NCBI RefSeq assembly: GCF_004345605.1
Contig: NZ_SLVY01000010.1
Span: 62,001-126,000 of the forward strand
Direction: 5' to 3'
DNA: 64,000 bases
From: Rhodococcus sp. SMB37
Lineage (GTDB): Bacteria > Actinomycetota > Actinomycetes > Mycobacteriales > Mycobacteriaceae
The position numbers and the translations under genes are program-made. Positions 34,319 through 44,401 of the stretch are shown piece after piece. Each line of letters begins with the position of its first letter. Positions within the stretch are counted from its first letter, which is position 1. Below the pieces are notes generated by a model. That model ran no database searches and was not told the DNA's origin. It was given only the letters and a program-made list of their open reading frames with translations.

Positions 34319-36064
34319 TCAGGGAAGCAGCCGGTCGATGAAGGTGTTGCTGTAGACCCGGTGTGGGTCGAGCCGGTTGTACACCGATCGTGCAGTGTCC
34401 CAGTTCTCATCGGCCGGAACACCTTCGCGATAGGTATCGGGCAGGCCCTGGGTGATGATGTGGTCGTCCGTATACGGCAGTTCGGGTCCGAACGCCCAGC
34501 CCTTCGACCACTCGGGACGGAAAGTCGAATCACCGCCGTTGTAGCGCTGGCGCATCCACTGCTCCATCTCGCGATAGAACGCGAACATTCCCGGGGTGCC
34601 CGGAACACCCAGCACATTCAGCCAGATCGCGGTGTCCCACTCGGGTTTGTCCGGGCGCGGACGCGTCGCTGCGATCGTCGGCGGGCCCGCAGACGGCACG
34701 CGCACATCGGACGACTGATCGAGACCACAACAACGAATCTCGACGGGACCGTTGAGCGGATACTGGCCGAGTCCGCGATAGTGCTCGATCCGTTCGTTGA
34801 ACCACTGGGTGAAGTCATGGATGACGTTGGCGATGTTGGCGCGGTTGGTCAGTACTGCGCCACCGCCCTCGGTCAGTCGCAGCGTGGTCGCCTTGATGTA
34901 GAACTGCAGGTCCTTCGACCAGCCCCAGATGTCCGACGACGCCGTCGCGGCGAGGCCCGCAACGGTCACGCCGTAGTAGGTCTGGCCGAAAAGCGGGGCA
35001 ATCTGGGGGTTTCCACCCGTCAGTTGCCCGAGCAGATCGGTGATCGGCTCGGGAACGTTGTCGGAGAACGGGTAGTTGTAGGGTCCGGTGACCTCGCGGG
35101 ACTCGGCCGGTTTCTCCGGCGCGAGCGACCACACCTTCATCCACGGCTTCTCCGTGAACGGATACCAGATGGCCTCGGCCCGGCCCGTACTGCTCACGAA
35201 CGATTCGAATGTCCGGCCCGAAGTTCCTGCAGGAGCGAACAGTTCGCGCCAGTCGATGTCGGTGTAGCTCTGGCATCGCATCCGGTAGTTGGGTCCGGCC
35301 TGGAGCGTGACCGACGTCAGGAACGTTCTACCGAGGTGCGTCAGAAGCGCAGTGATATCGGGGTCTGCGCGGGTGAAGGTACGCAATGCATACCTGCTGC
35401 CGTCCCACACGACTGCGGTCAGTTCGGTGACGAGGTTGCTCAGCGAACCGAAAGTATGTCCCGGAACATTGCCTTCGCCGTCGGCTGGAAGCGCTGCCCC
35501 GTGGGCATTGACCGCAAGCGATCCTGCGATCGTCAGGACACCCGGTGCGGGCAGGTTCGCGAACCCGAGTCCGTGAGCCTGCAATGCCGAGGTGATCGCA
35601 TCGAGTGTGGCGCCCGGCCCGGCCGTCACGGTCGCCGGGTCGCCACCCGGATTCACGCTCACGGAGTTCAGATGAAGCATGGTGTCGGCGAGGATCACCC
35701 GGTCGACCGGAGCACCGTTGACGATCGTAAGTGGCGTCCATCCGTGCATCGCACCTCGTGGCCGGATGGTGTATCCGTTCTCGTGGGCCCAATTCGTCAG
35801 CCGCACTACGTCATCGGCGTTGTTCGGTGCGCATGTCCAGATCGAGTCCAGCATGATCTCTTTGGACCAGTTCTGATACGCCTGCTGGTACAGATCGATG
35901 CCCTCGGGGAATGACGGCGGCGCCGGAAGCGTCGCGTCGGAAGATCCGAACGGAATCGCGTGCGCGGGTGTCCAGCCGCCGACAGCGGTCGCGGCCAGAG
36001 CGCCGGCGCCGACGGCGAGGAAGCCCCGTCGGGACAGACGCGGAGCGGAATCTCGAATAGTCAT
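34319..36064 (-). CDS. Cholesterol oxidase, VAO type (class II, covalent FAD), Tat-exported
   Basis: A 581-residue enzyme like the Brevibacterium sterolicum covalent-FAD cholesterol oxidase. The Tat signal is LSRRGFLAVGAGALA (10-24) with AHA cleavage. The PCMH-type FAD domain includes IRPRGAMHGWTPL, where His107 should carry the flavin, and GVLTIAGSLAVNAHGAALP. The C-terminal substrate domain is the cholesterol-oxidase type (WGWSKDLQFYIKATTLR, EIRCCGLDQ). It oxidises the 3-hydroxyl and gives cholestenone. It follows the hydratase and kstD genes closely on the same strand (31 bp), so KstR control through the kstD box is likely. It is unrelated in fold to the GMC oxidase at 11844-13439. Confidence 0.9.
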   Translation of the reverse strand: MTIRDSAPRLSRRGFLAVGAGALAATAVGGWTPAHAIPFGSSDATLPAPPSFPEGIDLYQQAYQNWSKEIMLDSIWTCAPNNADDVVRLTNWAHENGYTIRPRGAMHGWTPLTIVNGAPVDRVILADTMLHLNSVSVNPGGDPATVTAGPGATLDAITSALQAHGLGFANLPAPGVLTIAGSLAVNAHGAALPADGEGNVPGHTFGSLSNLVTELTAVVWDGSRYALRTFTRADPDITALLTHLGRTFLTSVTLQAGPNYRMRCQSYTDIDWRELFAPAGTSGRTFESFVSSTGRAEAIWYPFTEKPWMKVWSLAPEKPAESREVTGPYNYPFSDNVPEPITDLLGQLTGGNPQIAPLFGQTYYGVTVAGLAATASSDIWGWSKDLQFYIKATTLRLTEGGGAVLTNRANIANVIHDFTQWFNERIEHYRGLGQYPLNGPVEIRCCGLDQSSDVRVPSAGPPTIAATRPRPDKPEWDTAIWLNVLGVPGTPGMFAFYREMEQWMRQRYNGGDSTFRPEWSKGWAFGPELPYTDDHIITQGLPDTYREGVPADENWDTARSVYNRLDPHRVYSNTFIDRLLP

Positions 36065-36095
36065 GTATTAGAGCATCTTTCCGGGAGGGTGGAAC

Positions 36096-36956
36096 TCACG
36101 CGATGGTGAGCACCACATCGGCCAGGGCTGGTGCAAGGTCTCGGTCTGCGACCGCGACAGTGGCGACGAGCTGATTCCCGCTCTTCCACACGCGTACGCG
36201 CAGCGTCTCACCTGGGAACACGACGCCGGCGAACTTGGCACGGAACCCGGCGACACGTGTCGCGTCGGAATCGAGGAGGTGGTCGGTGATCGACTTGCAC
36301 ATCGTGCCGTAGGTGCACAGACCGTGGAGAATCGGCGCCGGGAACCCCGCGGCCTTCGCGAATTCCGGATCCGAGTGGAGAGGGTTGCGATCACCGCAGA
36401 GGCGGTACAGGAGCGCTTGCTGAGGCAGCGTCGGGACGTCGAACTCGGTATCCGGGTCGCGGTCGGGCAGTGCGACGGCCTCCGACGGTCCGCGTTCGCC
36501 GCCGAAGCCGCCTTCCCCGCGTGCAAAGATCGACGACCGGGCGGTCCACAGCGGGTTCCCGTCGAGATCCTCGGTGACGGATTCCTGCACGATGACCGCG
36601 GCCTTGCCCTTGTCCCATACCTCGGCGATACGAGTGGTGGTGCGGCCTTTGCCGGATGCCGGGATGGGCGCGTGGACCTTCACCTCCTGGCTGCCGTGCA
36701 CGACCTTCGCCAGATCGATCTCGACACCGGGGAAGGACACCTTCGGCGGTTCCGTGTCGTGGAATGTCGCCGCCACTGTCGCGAATGTGGGGAGTACCTG
36801 GGGATCACCGTCGCGCAGGTAGCGCAGCTCGCCGGTATCGGTGGGGCGGGCGCCTGCACCGAGTCCGAGATTGTAGAGCTGGACGTCGCTGCTGCTCCAC
36901 GAAAATTCCTGGATCGGGAGCGATGCGCCGAGGGCGACTGAGGGGTCGATGGGCAC
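36096..36956 (-). CDS. Double-hotdog MaoC-type enoyl-CoA hydratase (Rv3538-like)
   Basis: A 286-residue protein from the GTG at 36956; M. tuberculosis Rv3538, also beside kstD, is likewise 286. The N-terminal hotdog (SWSSSDVQLYNLGLGAGA near 18-35) is the non-catalytic half. The C-terminal one holds the hydratase-2 motif GDRNPLHSDPEFAKAAGF and PILHGLCTYG (about 188-220). Such enzymes hydrate branched steroid side-chain enoyl-CoAs during early beta-oxidation cycles. It lies between kstD and the class II cholesterol oxidase and is probably co-transcribed with both. Confidence 0.9.
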   Translation of the reverse strand: MPIDPSVALGASLPIQEFSWSSSDVQLYNLGLGAGARPTDTGELRYLRDGDPQVLPTFATVAATFHDTEPPKVSFPGVEIDLAKVVHGSQEVKVHAPIPASGKGRTTTRIAEVWDKGKAAVIVQESVTEDLDGNPLWTARSSIFARGEGGFGGERGPSEAVALPDRDPDTEFDVPTLPQQALLYRLCGDRNPLHSDPEFAKAAGFPAPILHGLCTYGTMCKSITDHLLDSDATRVAGFRAKFAGVVFPGETLRVRVWKSGNQLVATVAVADRDLAPALADVVLTIA

Positions 36957-37008
36957 GGGGGTCCTTTCTTCACGACCGGGCCGCACTTCGGCGCCGGGTG
37001 GGCGCAGC

Positions 37009-38724
37009 CTAAGCGTGATCGGCGGTATCGGCGACGGTGTCTTCCGCTGAATGGGCCCCGTTCCTGCGGAGGATATCGAGCACAGCGAGGTAGCCGAAGG
37101 TCATCGCGGGTCCGATAGTGGCGCCCGGACCGGCGTAGGTGTGGCCCATCACGGGGGAGCTCACGTTGCCGGTCGCGTACAGGCCGTCGATGACAGTGCC
37201 GTCCTCTTTCAGGACGCGGGCATCGACGTCGGTGACGAGACCGCCCTTGGTGCCGAGGTCGCCGGGAACCACCTTGATCGCGTAATACGGCGGTTTGCCG
37301 ATCACCGCGAGGCTCGGGTTGGGCTTGTTGCGGGGATCGCCGTAGTAGTGATCGTATTTCGACTCGCCGCGACCGAAGTCCTCATCCTTGCCGGACCGGG
37401 CGAAACCGTTGAAACGCTCGACGGTGTCGGTGAGTGCAGACGCCGGAACGCCGATCTTCTCGGCGAGCTCGCTGACGGTGTCGGCCTTGACGATCACCCC
37501 TGCCTTGAACCACCGCTTCGGGAACGGCTGCCCGGGCGTGATGCCGGCAAAGGTGTACCGATTGCGGTAGCGCTGATCGAGGACCAGCCAGGCCGGGATG
37601 TTGTCGCCCGGCCCGTCGCCGCGGCCGTGCTTCCCGCCGTACATGGCATGGGTGGCCTCGACATACGGAGCGGATTCGTTGACGAACCGCTCGCCTGCGC
37701 TGTTGACCATCATGCAGCCGGGAAGACTGCGCTCGGACAGCGCGAACCACGGGCCGCCCGTGAGAGGGAACGACGGGCCCCACCAGGCGTCGTCCATGAA
37801 ATCGACTGCGCCACCGACGGCTTGGCCCGCGCGGATACCGTCGCCGGTGTTGGCTTTCGCGCCCACCGACCACTCGGTGCCGATCGGCTGTCGCTGGTAC
37901 CGCTCGCGCATCTCCGCGTTGTGTTCGAACCCGCCCGTGGCGAGAATGACGCCCTTGCGGGCGCGGAGGGTGCGTTCCTCACCGCCGGCCTCGACACGCA
38001 CTCCGCGCACCACGCCGTCCTCGACGACGAGATCGGTCAAAGCGGTCTCGAGCAGCAGGGGTACACCGGCGTCACGTAGACCGATGCGCAGTCCGGCCAT
38101 CAGTGCCTGGCCGCGGACCAGCAGATTCTTCTTGGTGATCTTGGCCCAGACGAATCGTGCGCCGACCTTCGCTGCGCGCAGTGGGCCGCGCGGGTTGCGC
38201 ATCAGGAGGTTGAGCCATTTGTAATCGGCTTGGGTGATGACGAAGTTCGGCGGCGCCTTGACGTAGTCGGGTTCGAGGAGCGTCAGGTCGCTGCCGAGAC
38301 GATTGCCGTCGAACGGCTTCGGTTCCACCGAGCGGCCACCGGCCCGTCCGCCGGGAGCCTCGGGATAGTAGTCGGAATATCCTGGAACCCAATCGAGTTC
38401 GAGAGCGCTGTTCTTCTGGATGAACGACAGCATCTCTGGTCCGCGGTCGATGTAGGTGTCGATGCGCTCGGCCGGAACGACGTCGCCGATGATGCTGTGG
38501 AGGTAGGTGCGTGCGGCTTCCGGAGTGTCCTCTACGCCCGCGGCCTTCAAGGCGTCGTTGTTGGGGATCCACACGCCGCCACCGGAGCGCGCGCTCGAGC
38601 CGCCGTAGTGGGGTGCCTTTTCGATCAGGACGACGCTTGCGCCCTTGTGGGCGGCGGTGATCGCGGCGGTCATGCCGCCGGCGCCGCTGCCGACGACGAC
38701 GATGTCGTACTCCTGCTCACTCAT
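37009..38724 (-). CDS. kstD: 3-Ketosteroid delta-1-dehydrogenase
   Basis: FAD enzyme that introduces the C1-C2 double bond in ring A; with KshA it triggers opening of ring B. From the ATG at 38724 the product has 571 residues. The Rossmann motif is VVGSGAGGMTAAITA (10-24). The catalytic residues of rhodococcal KstD1 are matched by Tyr119 (GYSDYYPEAPGG), Tyr354 (SAPYVEATHAMYGG) and Tyr481 with the LGTKGG loop (PPYYAIKVVPGDLGTKGG). The flavin end YATGNVSSPVMGHTYAGPGATIG is intact. A KstR box ends one base before the start codon, pointing to a leaderless message. Confidence 0.96.
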   Translation of the reverse strand: MSEQEYDIVVVGSGAGGMTAAITAAHKGASVVLIEKAPHYGGSSARSGGGVWIPNNDALKAAGVEDTPEAARTYLHSIIGDVVPAERIDTYIDRGPEMLSFIQKNSALELDWVPGYSDYYPEAPGGRAGGRSVEPKPFDGNRLGSDLTLLEPDYVKAPPNFVITQADYKWLNLLMRNPRGPLRAAKVGARFVWAKITKKNLLVRGQALMAGLRIGLRDAGVPLLLETALTDLVVEDGVVRGVRVEAGGEERTLRARKGVILATGGFEHNAEMRERYQRQPIGTEWSVGAKANTGDGIRAGQAVGGAVDFMDDAWWGPSFPLTGGPWFALSERSLPGCMMVNSAGERFVNESAPYVEATHAMYGGKHGRGDGPGDNIPAWLVLDQRYRNRYTFAGITPGQPFPKRWFKAGVIVKADTVSELAEKIGVPASALTDTVERFNGFARSGKDEDFGRGESKYDHYYGDPRNKPNPSLAVIGKPPYYAIKVVPGDLGTKGGLVTDVDARVLKEDGTVIDGLYATGNVSSPVMGHTYAGPGATIGPAMTFGYLAVLDILRRNGAHSAEDTVADTADHA

Positions 38725-38725
38725 G

Positions 38726-38739
38726 TAGAACACGTTATA
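38726..38739. promoter_or_regulatory. KstR operator at the kstD start
   Basis: TAGAACACGTTATA fits TnnAACnnGTTnnA fully. Read on the coding strand it is TATAACGTGTTCTA, so TATAAC can serve as the -10 of kstD, with transcription starting at or next to the ATG. A TGGACT about 16 bp upstream of it is a weak -35. Confidence 0.85.
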
Positions 38740-38804
38740 GAACTACGGTGCCCGGAGTCCATCCCTTCCGGGTAAATCGCGCTTATCCGCCGGGTGTTCT
38801 GAAT

Positions 38805-38818
38805 CGGAACTCGTTCCA
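38805..38818. promoter_or_regulatory. Degenerate KstR-like palindrome upstream of kstD
   Basis: CGGAACTCGTTCCA matches the KstR consensus except for the first base, and GGAACTCGTTCC is palindromic but for its centre. It lies 66 bp upstream of the kstD box in a 280-bp stretch without a convincing gene. It may be a weaker second operator or chance. Confidence 0.4.
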
Positions 38819-38990
38819 ATGGGCCGTGTGGGCGGCATGGCAACCAGACAGGTGGTCGCTGCCGGCTGATTCGATGAAGGCACCATGGATCCCGCTCATT
38901 GCGTAGTGGCGCCCATTCGAAATATCGAGAAGCGGAACGACCCGCGAACGGGACCGGCGAGCTGGGTGTGACTTCAGTGAGCGGCAGTGC

Positions 38991-39006
38991 CACTCCGGGA
39001 CGAGTG
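38991..39006 (-). terminator. Small hairpin after the kshA operon
   Basis: CACTC and GAGTG pair around CGGGAC immediately after the stop of the small gene that follows kshA. The stem is only five pairs, so this is a weak candidate. Confidence 0.3.
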
Positions 39007-39357
39007 CTACTCCGGGACAGGAACCGTTCCGTCGATCACGGCTTGCTCGATGCTGGCCCGCAGGTTCGGGCATCCTTCGCGCGGTGTGATCGATGTGCCC
39101 GTGTCTGCGGCGTCAACGCGTAGGACCGGGCATACGGCGTCCGGGTCGTCCTGCCACTGCACACTCGTGTGCCGGTAGCTGTTCTTGCGTACGAGGACGC
39201 ACGTGCCGCACTCGCGACACGCGACTTCGTTCAGGCCGGAGTCGAGATAGTTGATCTTGTCTATTGCGGTCTGGGCTGCGATGGCCTCGACCCGGTCGGG
39301 GCGATCGGCGAAATCCGGGGACTTCGCCCATTTGGCTTCTCGGGTCGAGGCGCTCAT
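39007..39357 (-). CDS. Small conserved protein downstream of kshA (Rv3527-like position)
   Basis: A 116-residue protein that starts one base after the kshA stop and is therefore surely co-expressed with it. It has a clustered Cys motif ACRECGTC (about 45-52) and a further isolated Cys pair later (VCPVLR, GCPNLR), which could bind a metal or a cluster. The position, next to kshA, matches M. tuberculosis Rv3527, a protein of unknown role. A link to the Rieske oxygenase, for example in cluster supply or electron transfer, is possible but not shown. Confidence 0.75.
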   Translation of the reverse strand: MSASTREAKWAKSPDFADRPDRVEAIAAQTAIDKINYLDSGLNEVACRECGTCVLVRKNSYRHTSVQWQDDPDAVCPVLRVDAADTGTSITPREGCPNLRASIEQAVIDGTVPVPE

Positions 39358-39358
39358 G

Positions 39359-40507
39359 TCAGACCTCCGCTTCCTGCTTACGTTTTTCCTCTTCGGCAGC
39401 CTTGCGCTCGAGGTTCTCGGCGACTTCCTTCTCCCAGGCCTCGTTGGCCTTGACGGTGTCGACCTCGAACTCGAAGCGTCCGGTCATCTTGTCGGTCACG
39501 TCGGCGATGTCGACGTAGAACTGCTCGTACCAGCGACGCAGCTGGTAGACCGGACCGTCTTCTTCGCACAGCAGCGGATTCTCGATCTTGGTCTTGTTCT
39601 TCCAGATCTCGACGTCCTGCAAGAACCCTTCGCCGACGCCCTCGGTGAGTTTGGCGGCAAGCATGTCGGTTTGCTCGGCGTTCATGCCCGTCGGCTTCTT
39701 GACGATGATGCCGTACTGCAACATGAACGAGTCATGCGTGATCGGGTAATGACAGTTGATGAGCACCGATTCGGTCTCGTAGCCGCCGTAGTTGTTCTTC
39801 AGCGGGTTGATCATGTACGACGGGCCGTAATACGCCGCGTACGACTCGAGTTTCGACTCCATGCCGTACTGGGTGGCCATGCCCTTGTCCGGGCGTCCGC
39901 GGGTGTTGAGGTACTGCTCCGCGACGTGTCCTTCGAAGACGTTCTTGAAGAACGTCGGGAAGGCGTAGTGGATGTAGAAGAAGTGCGCCATGTCGACGAC
40001 GTTGTCGATGATCTCGCGGCAATTGGACCCCTCGATGAGGATCTGATGCCACGTCCAGTCGGTCCACTCGTCGGTCCCGTACTGCTCGAGTTCGGGAATG
40101 GTGACGTTCTCCGGCGGCTTGTTGCCCTCCGGGTCGTTCCACACGAACAGCTGACCGTGCTTCTCCATCGTGATCCACGCGCGAGTGCGGGCGAGTGGGG
40201 GGACGCGACGCGCGTAGGGGATATCGGTGCATTTGCCGTTGCCGCCCCAACGCCAGTCGTGGAACGGGCACGCGATCGAATCGCCCTTGATCTCGCCCTG
40301 CGACAGGTCGCCACCCATGTGCCGGCAGTAGCCGTCGAGCACCTTGATCTCGTCGTTGCTGTCGGCCCAGACCACGAGTTTGGTGCCGAAGGCCTCGACG
40401 GAGTGTGGCTTGCCGTCCTTGAAACTGCGACTCAGTCCGAGGCAGTGCCAACCCCGCGCGAACCGGGTCCGCGCCTCTCCGACGTCGATCTCGCGAATCT
40501 GTGCCAT
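39359..40507 (-). CDS. kshA: 3-Ketosteroid 9-alpha-hydroxylase, oxygenase subunit
   Basis: Rieske non-haem iron oxygenase, 382 residues. The [2Fe-2S] ligands are Cys61, His63, Cys80 and His83 (YCRHMGG and CPFHDWRWGG). The mononuclear iron site is DMAHFFYIH with His175 and His180, joined to the Rieske centre by Asp172. It hydroxylates C9 of the steroid; with KstD this leads to spontaneous cleavage of ring B. The reductase KshB it needs is not encoded in this window. A KstR box lies 31 bp upstream, with GGAAGGAAG as ribosome-binding site. Confidence 0.97.
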   Translation of the reverse strand: MAQIREIDVGEARTRFARGWHCLGLSRSFKDGKPHSVEAFGTKLVVWADSNDEIKVLDGYCRHMGGDLSQGEIKGDSIACPFHDWRWGGNGKCTDIPYARRVPPLARTRAWITMEKHGQLFVWNDPEGNKPPENVTIPELEQYGTDEWTDWTWHQILIEGSNCREIIDNVVDMAHFFYIHYAFPTFFKNVFEGHVAEQYLNTRGRPDKGMATQYGMESKLESYAAYYGPSYMINPLKNNYGGYETESVLINCHYPITHDSFMLQYGIIVKKPTGMNAEQTDMLAAKLTEGVGEGFLQDVEIWKNKTKIENPLLCEEDGPVYQLRRWYEQFYVDIADVTDKMTGRFEFEVDTVKANEAWEKEVAENLERKAAEEEKRKQEAEV

Positions 40508-40537
40508 GTCCGCTCACTTCCTTCCGGATCTCTTAGT

Positions 40538-40551
40538 AGAACACGTTATAG
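40538..40551. promoter_or_regulatory. KstR operator of kshA
   Basis: TAGAACACGTTATA, identical in sequence and orientation to the kstD site. On the coding strand TATAAC can act as the -10 element of kshA. Confidence 0.88.
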
Positions 40552-40638
40552 AATTTCGTCCGCGACCGAAAGGGAACGAGGACTTTGGTCCCCGTGGAAC
40601 CTGTGATGCCACCGAACTCGTCCGGTCTCGACACAAAT

Positions 40639-40652
40639 AAGAACATGTTCTA
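40639..40652. promoter_or_regulatory. KstR operator of hsaADCB
   Basis: AAGAACATGTTCTA matches the KstR consensus except for its first base and is a near-perfect palindrome. It stands 45 bp before hsaA, in the divergent region shared with kshA (189 bp, two boxes 87 bp apart). Confidence 0.85.
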
Positions 40653-40696
40653 GTCTCGAACCAAGCGATCAATTCCTGAACAGACGGGAGCGTCCA

Positions 40697-41872
40697 GTGG
40701 GTGACCACGACAGCCACGAGGTACTGCAGCGGATCGACGCTCTGCTGCCCAGCCTGCGGGAACGCGCGCAGGAAGCCGAGGATCTTCGCCGCATCCCCGA
40801 TAGTTCGATCAAGGCGCTTCAGGAGTCCGGCTTCTTCAAACTTCTGCAACCGGCGCAGTGGGGTGGATACGAAGCCGACCCCGTCACCTTCTACACCGCG
40901 GTGCGCACCATCGCGAGTGCCTGCGGATCCACCGGCTGGGTGTCCGGAATCATCGGTGTCCACAATTGGCACCTCGCACTGTTCGACCAGCAGGCGCAGG
41001 AAGACGTCTGGAGTGAGGACGCCGATGTGCGCATCTCCTCGTCGTATGCGCCGATGGGTGCAGGCGAAGTCGTCGACGGCGGCTACAAGGTCAACGGTGC
41101 TTGGGCCTGGTCGTCAGGCAGCGAGCACGCGACCTGGGTCGTCGTCGGAGGACCGGTCATCAAGGACGGGCGTCCCGTCGACTTCGGTAGCTTCCTGATA
41201 CCGCGCTCGGAATACGAGATCGACGACGTGTGGAACGTGGTGGGGCTGCGTGGAACGGGCTCGAACACCATCGTCGTCAAGGATGTGTTCGTTCCGCGAC
41301 ACCGTTTCCTGAGCTTCAAGACGATGAACGACCTGGCCTCGCCCGGGCTCGAGCGCAACACTGCGCCGGTCTACAAGATGCCGTGGGGAACCATCCATCC
41401 CACGACCATCTCCACACCGATCGTCGGTATGGCGTACGGGGCCTACGACGCCCACGTCGAGCACCAGGGCAAGCGTGTGCGCGCCGCCTACGCGGGGGAG
41501 AAGGCCAAGGACGACCCGTTCGCGAAGATCCGCATCGCCGAGGCATCCAGCGACATCGACGCCGCGTGGCGTCAACTGTCGGGCAATGTCGCCGACGAGT
41601 ACGCCTACCTCCTCGAAGGCAAGGACGTTCCCATCGAGCTCCGCCTGCGCGCACGCCGCGACCAGGTTCGCGCAACCGGTCGCGCCATCGCCTCGATCGA
41701 CCGGCTCTTCGAGAATTCGGGTGCCACCGCCCTCGCCAACGGCACGCCCATCCAACGCTTCTGGCGCGACGCACACGCCGGTCGTGTGCACGCTGCGAAC
41801 GATGCCGAGCGCGCATACGTGATGTTCGGCGGCGCCGAGTTCGGACTTCCGCTCACCGACACGATGGTTTGA
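40697..41872 (+). CDS. hsaA: 3-HSA 4-monooxygenase, oxygenase subunit HsaA
   Basis: Flavin-dependent monooxygenase component, 391 residues from a GTG start. It hydroxylates the phenol ring of 3-HSA (the ring-opened secosteroid) to the catechol DHSA with reduced flavin from HsaB. The fold is acyl-CoA dehydrogenase-like: GFFKLLQPAQWGGYEADP (about 45-62), STGWVSGIIGVHNWHLALF, and GLRGTGSNTIVVKDVFVP. His and Trp near the C-terminus (IQRFWRDAHAGRVHA) are as in HsaA. First of the hsaADCB operon; 9 bp precede hsaD. Confidence 0.96.
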   Translation: MGDHDSHEVLQRIDALLPSLRERAQEAEDLRRIPDSSIKALQESGFFKLLQPAQWGGYEADPVTFYTAVRTIASACGSTGWVSGIIGVHNWHLALFDQQAQEDVWSEDADVRISSSYAPMGAGEVVDGGYKVNGAWAWSSGSEHATWVVVGGPVIKDGRPVDFGSFLIPRSEYEIDDVWNVVGLRGTGSNTIVVKDVFVPRHRFLSFKTMNDLASPGLERNTAPVYKMPWGTIHPTTISTPIVGMAYGAYDAHVEHQGKRVRAAYAGEKAKDDPFAKIRIAEASSDIDAAWRQLSGNVADEYAYLLEGKDVPIELRLRARRDQVRATGRAIASIDRLFENSGATALANGTPIQRFWRDAHAGRVHAANDAERAYVMFGGAEFGLPLTDTMV

Positions 41873-44264
<2,392 letters not shown>

Positions 44265-44401
44265 TCGCTCGACCGCGTGCCGTGCACGTCGAGGGTCTGC
44301 CGGAGCCGACCTGATCCAGCGCTTCCACTGGGCGGGAAAATGATGTCGCCGGTCATTCCCGGGACGCACTGTGAGCCTTGTCACGACGAAAGGTTCACGA
44401 T

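Noticed and set aside
38783-39123. Short frames on both strands upstream of kstD
   Set aside because: No ribosome-binding site, no recognisable sequence and composition like non-coding DNA. Treated as a control region.
44341-44370. Interrupted repeat GGGAAAATGA ... TCATTCCC before the flavin oxidoreductase gene
   Set aside because: The arms do not pair cleanly (two unpaired A) and no regulator is nearby. Too weak to list as a site.
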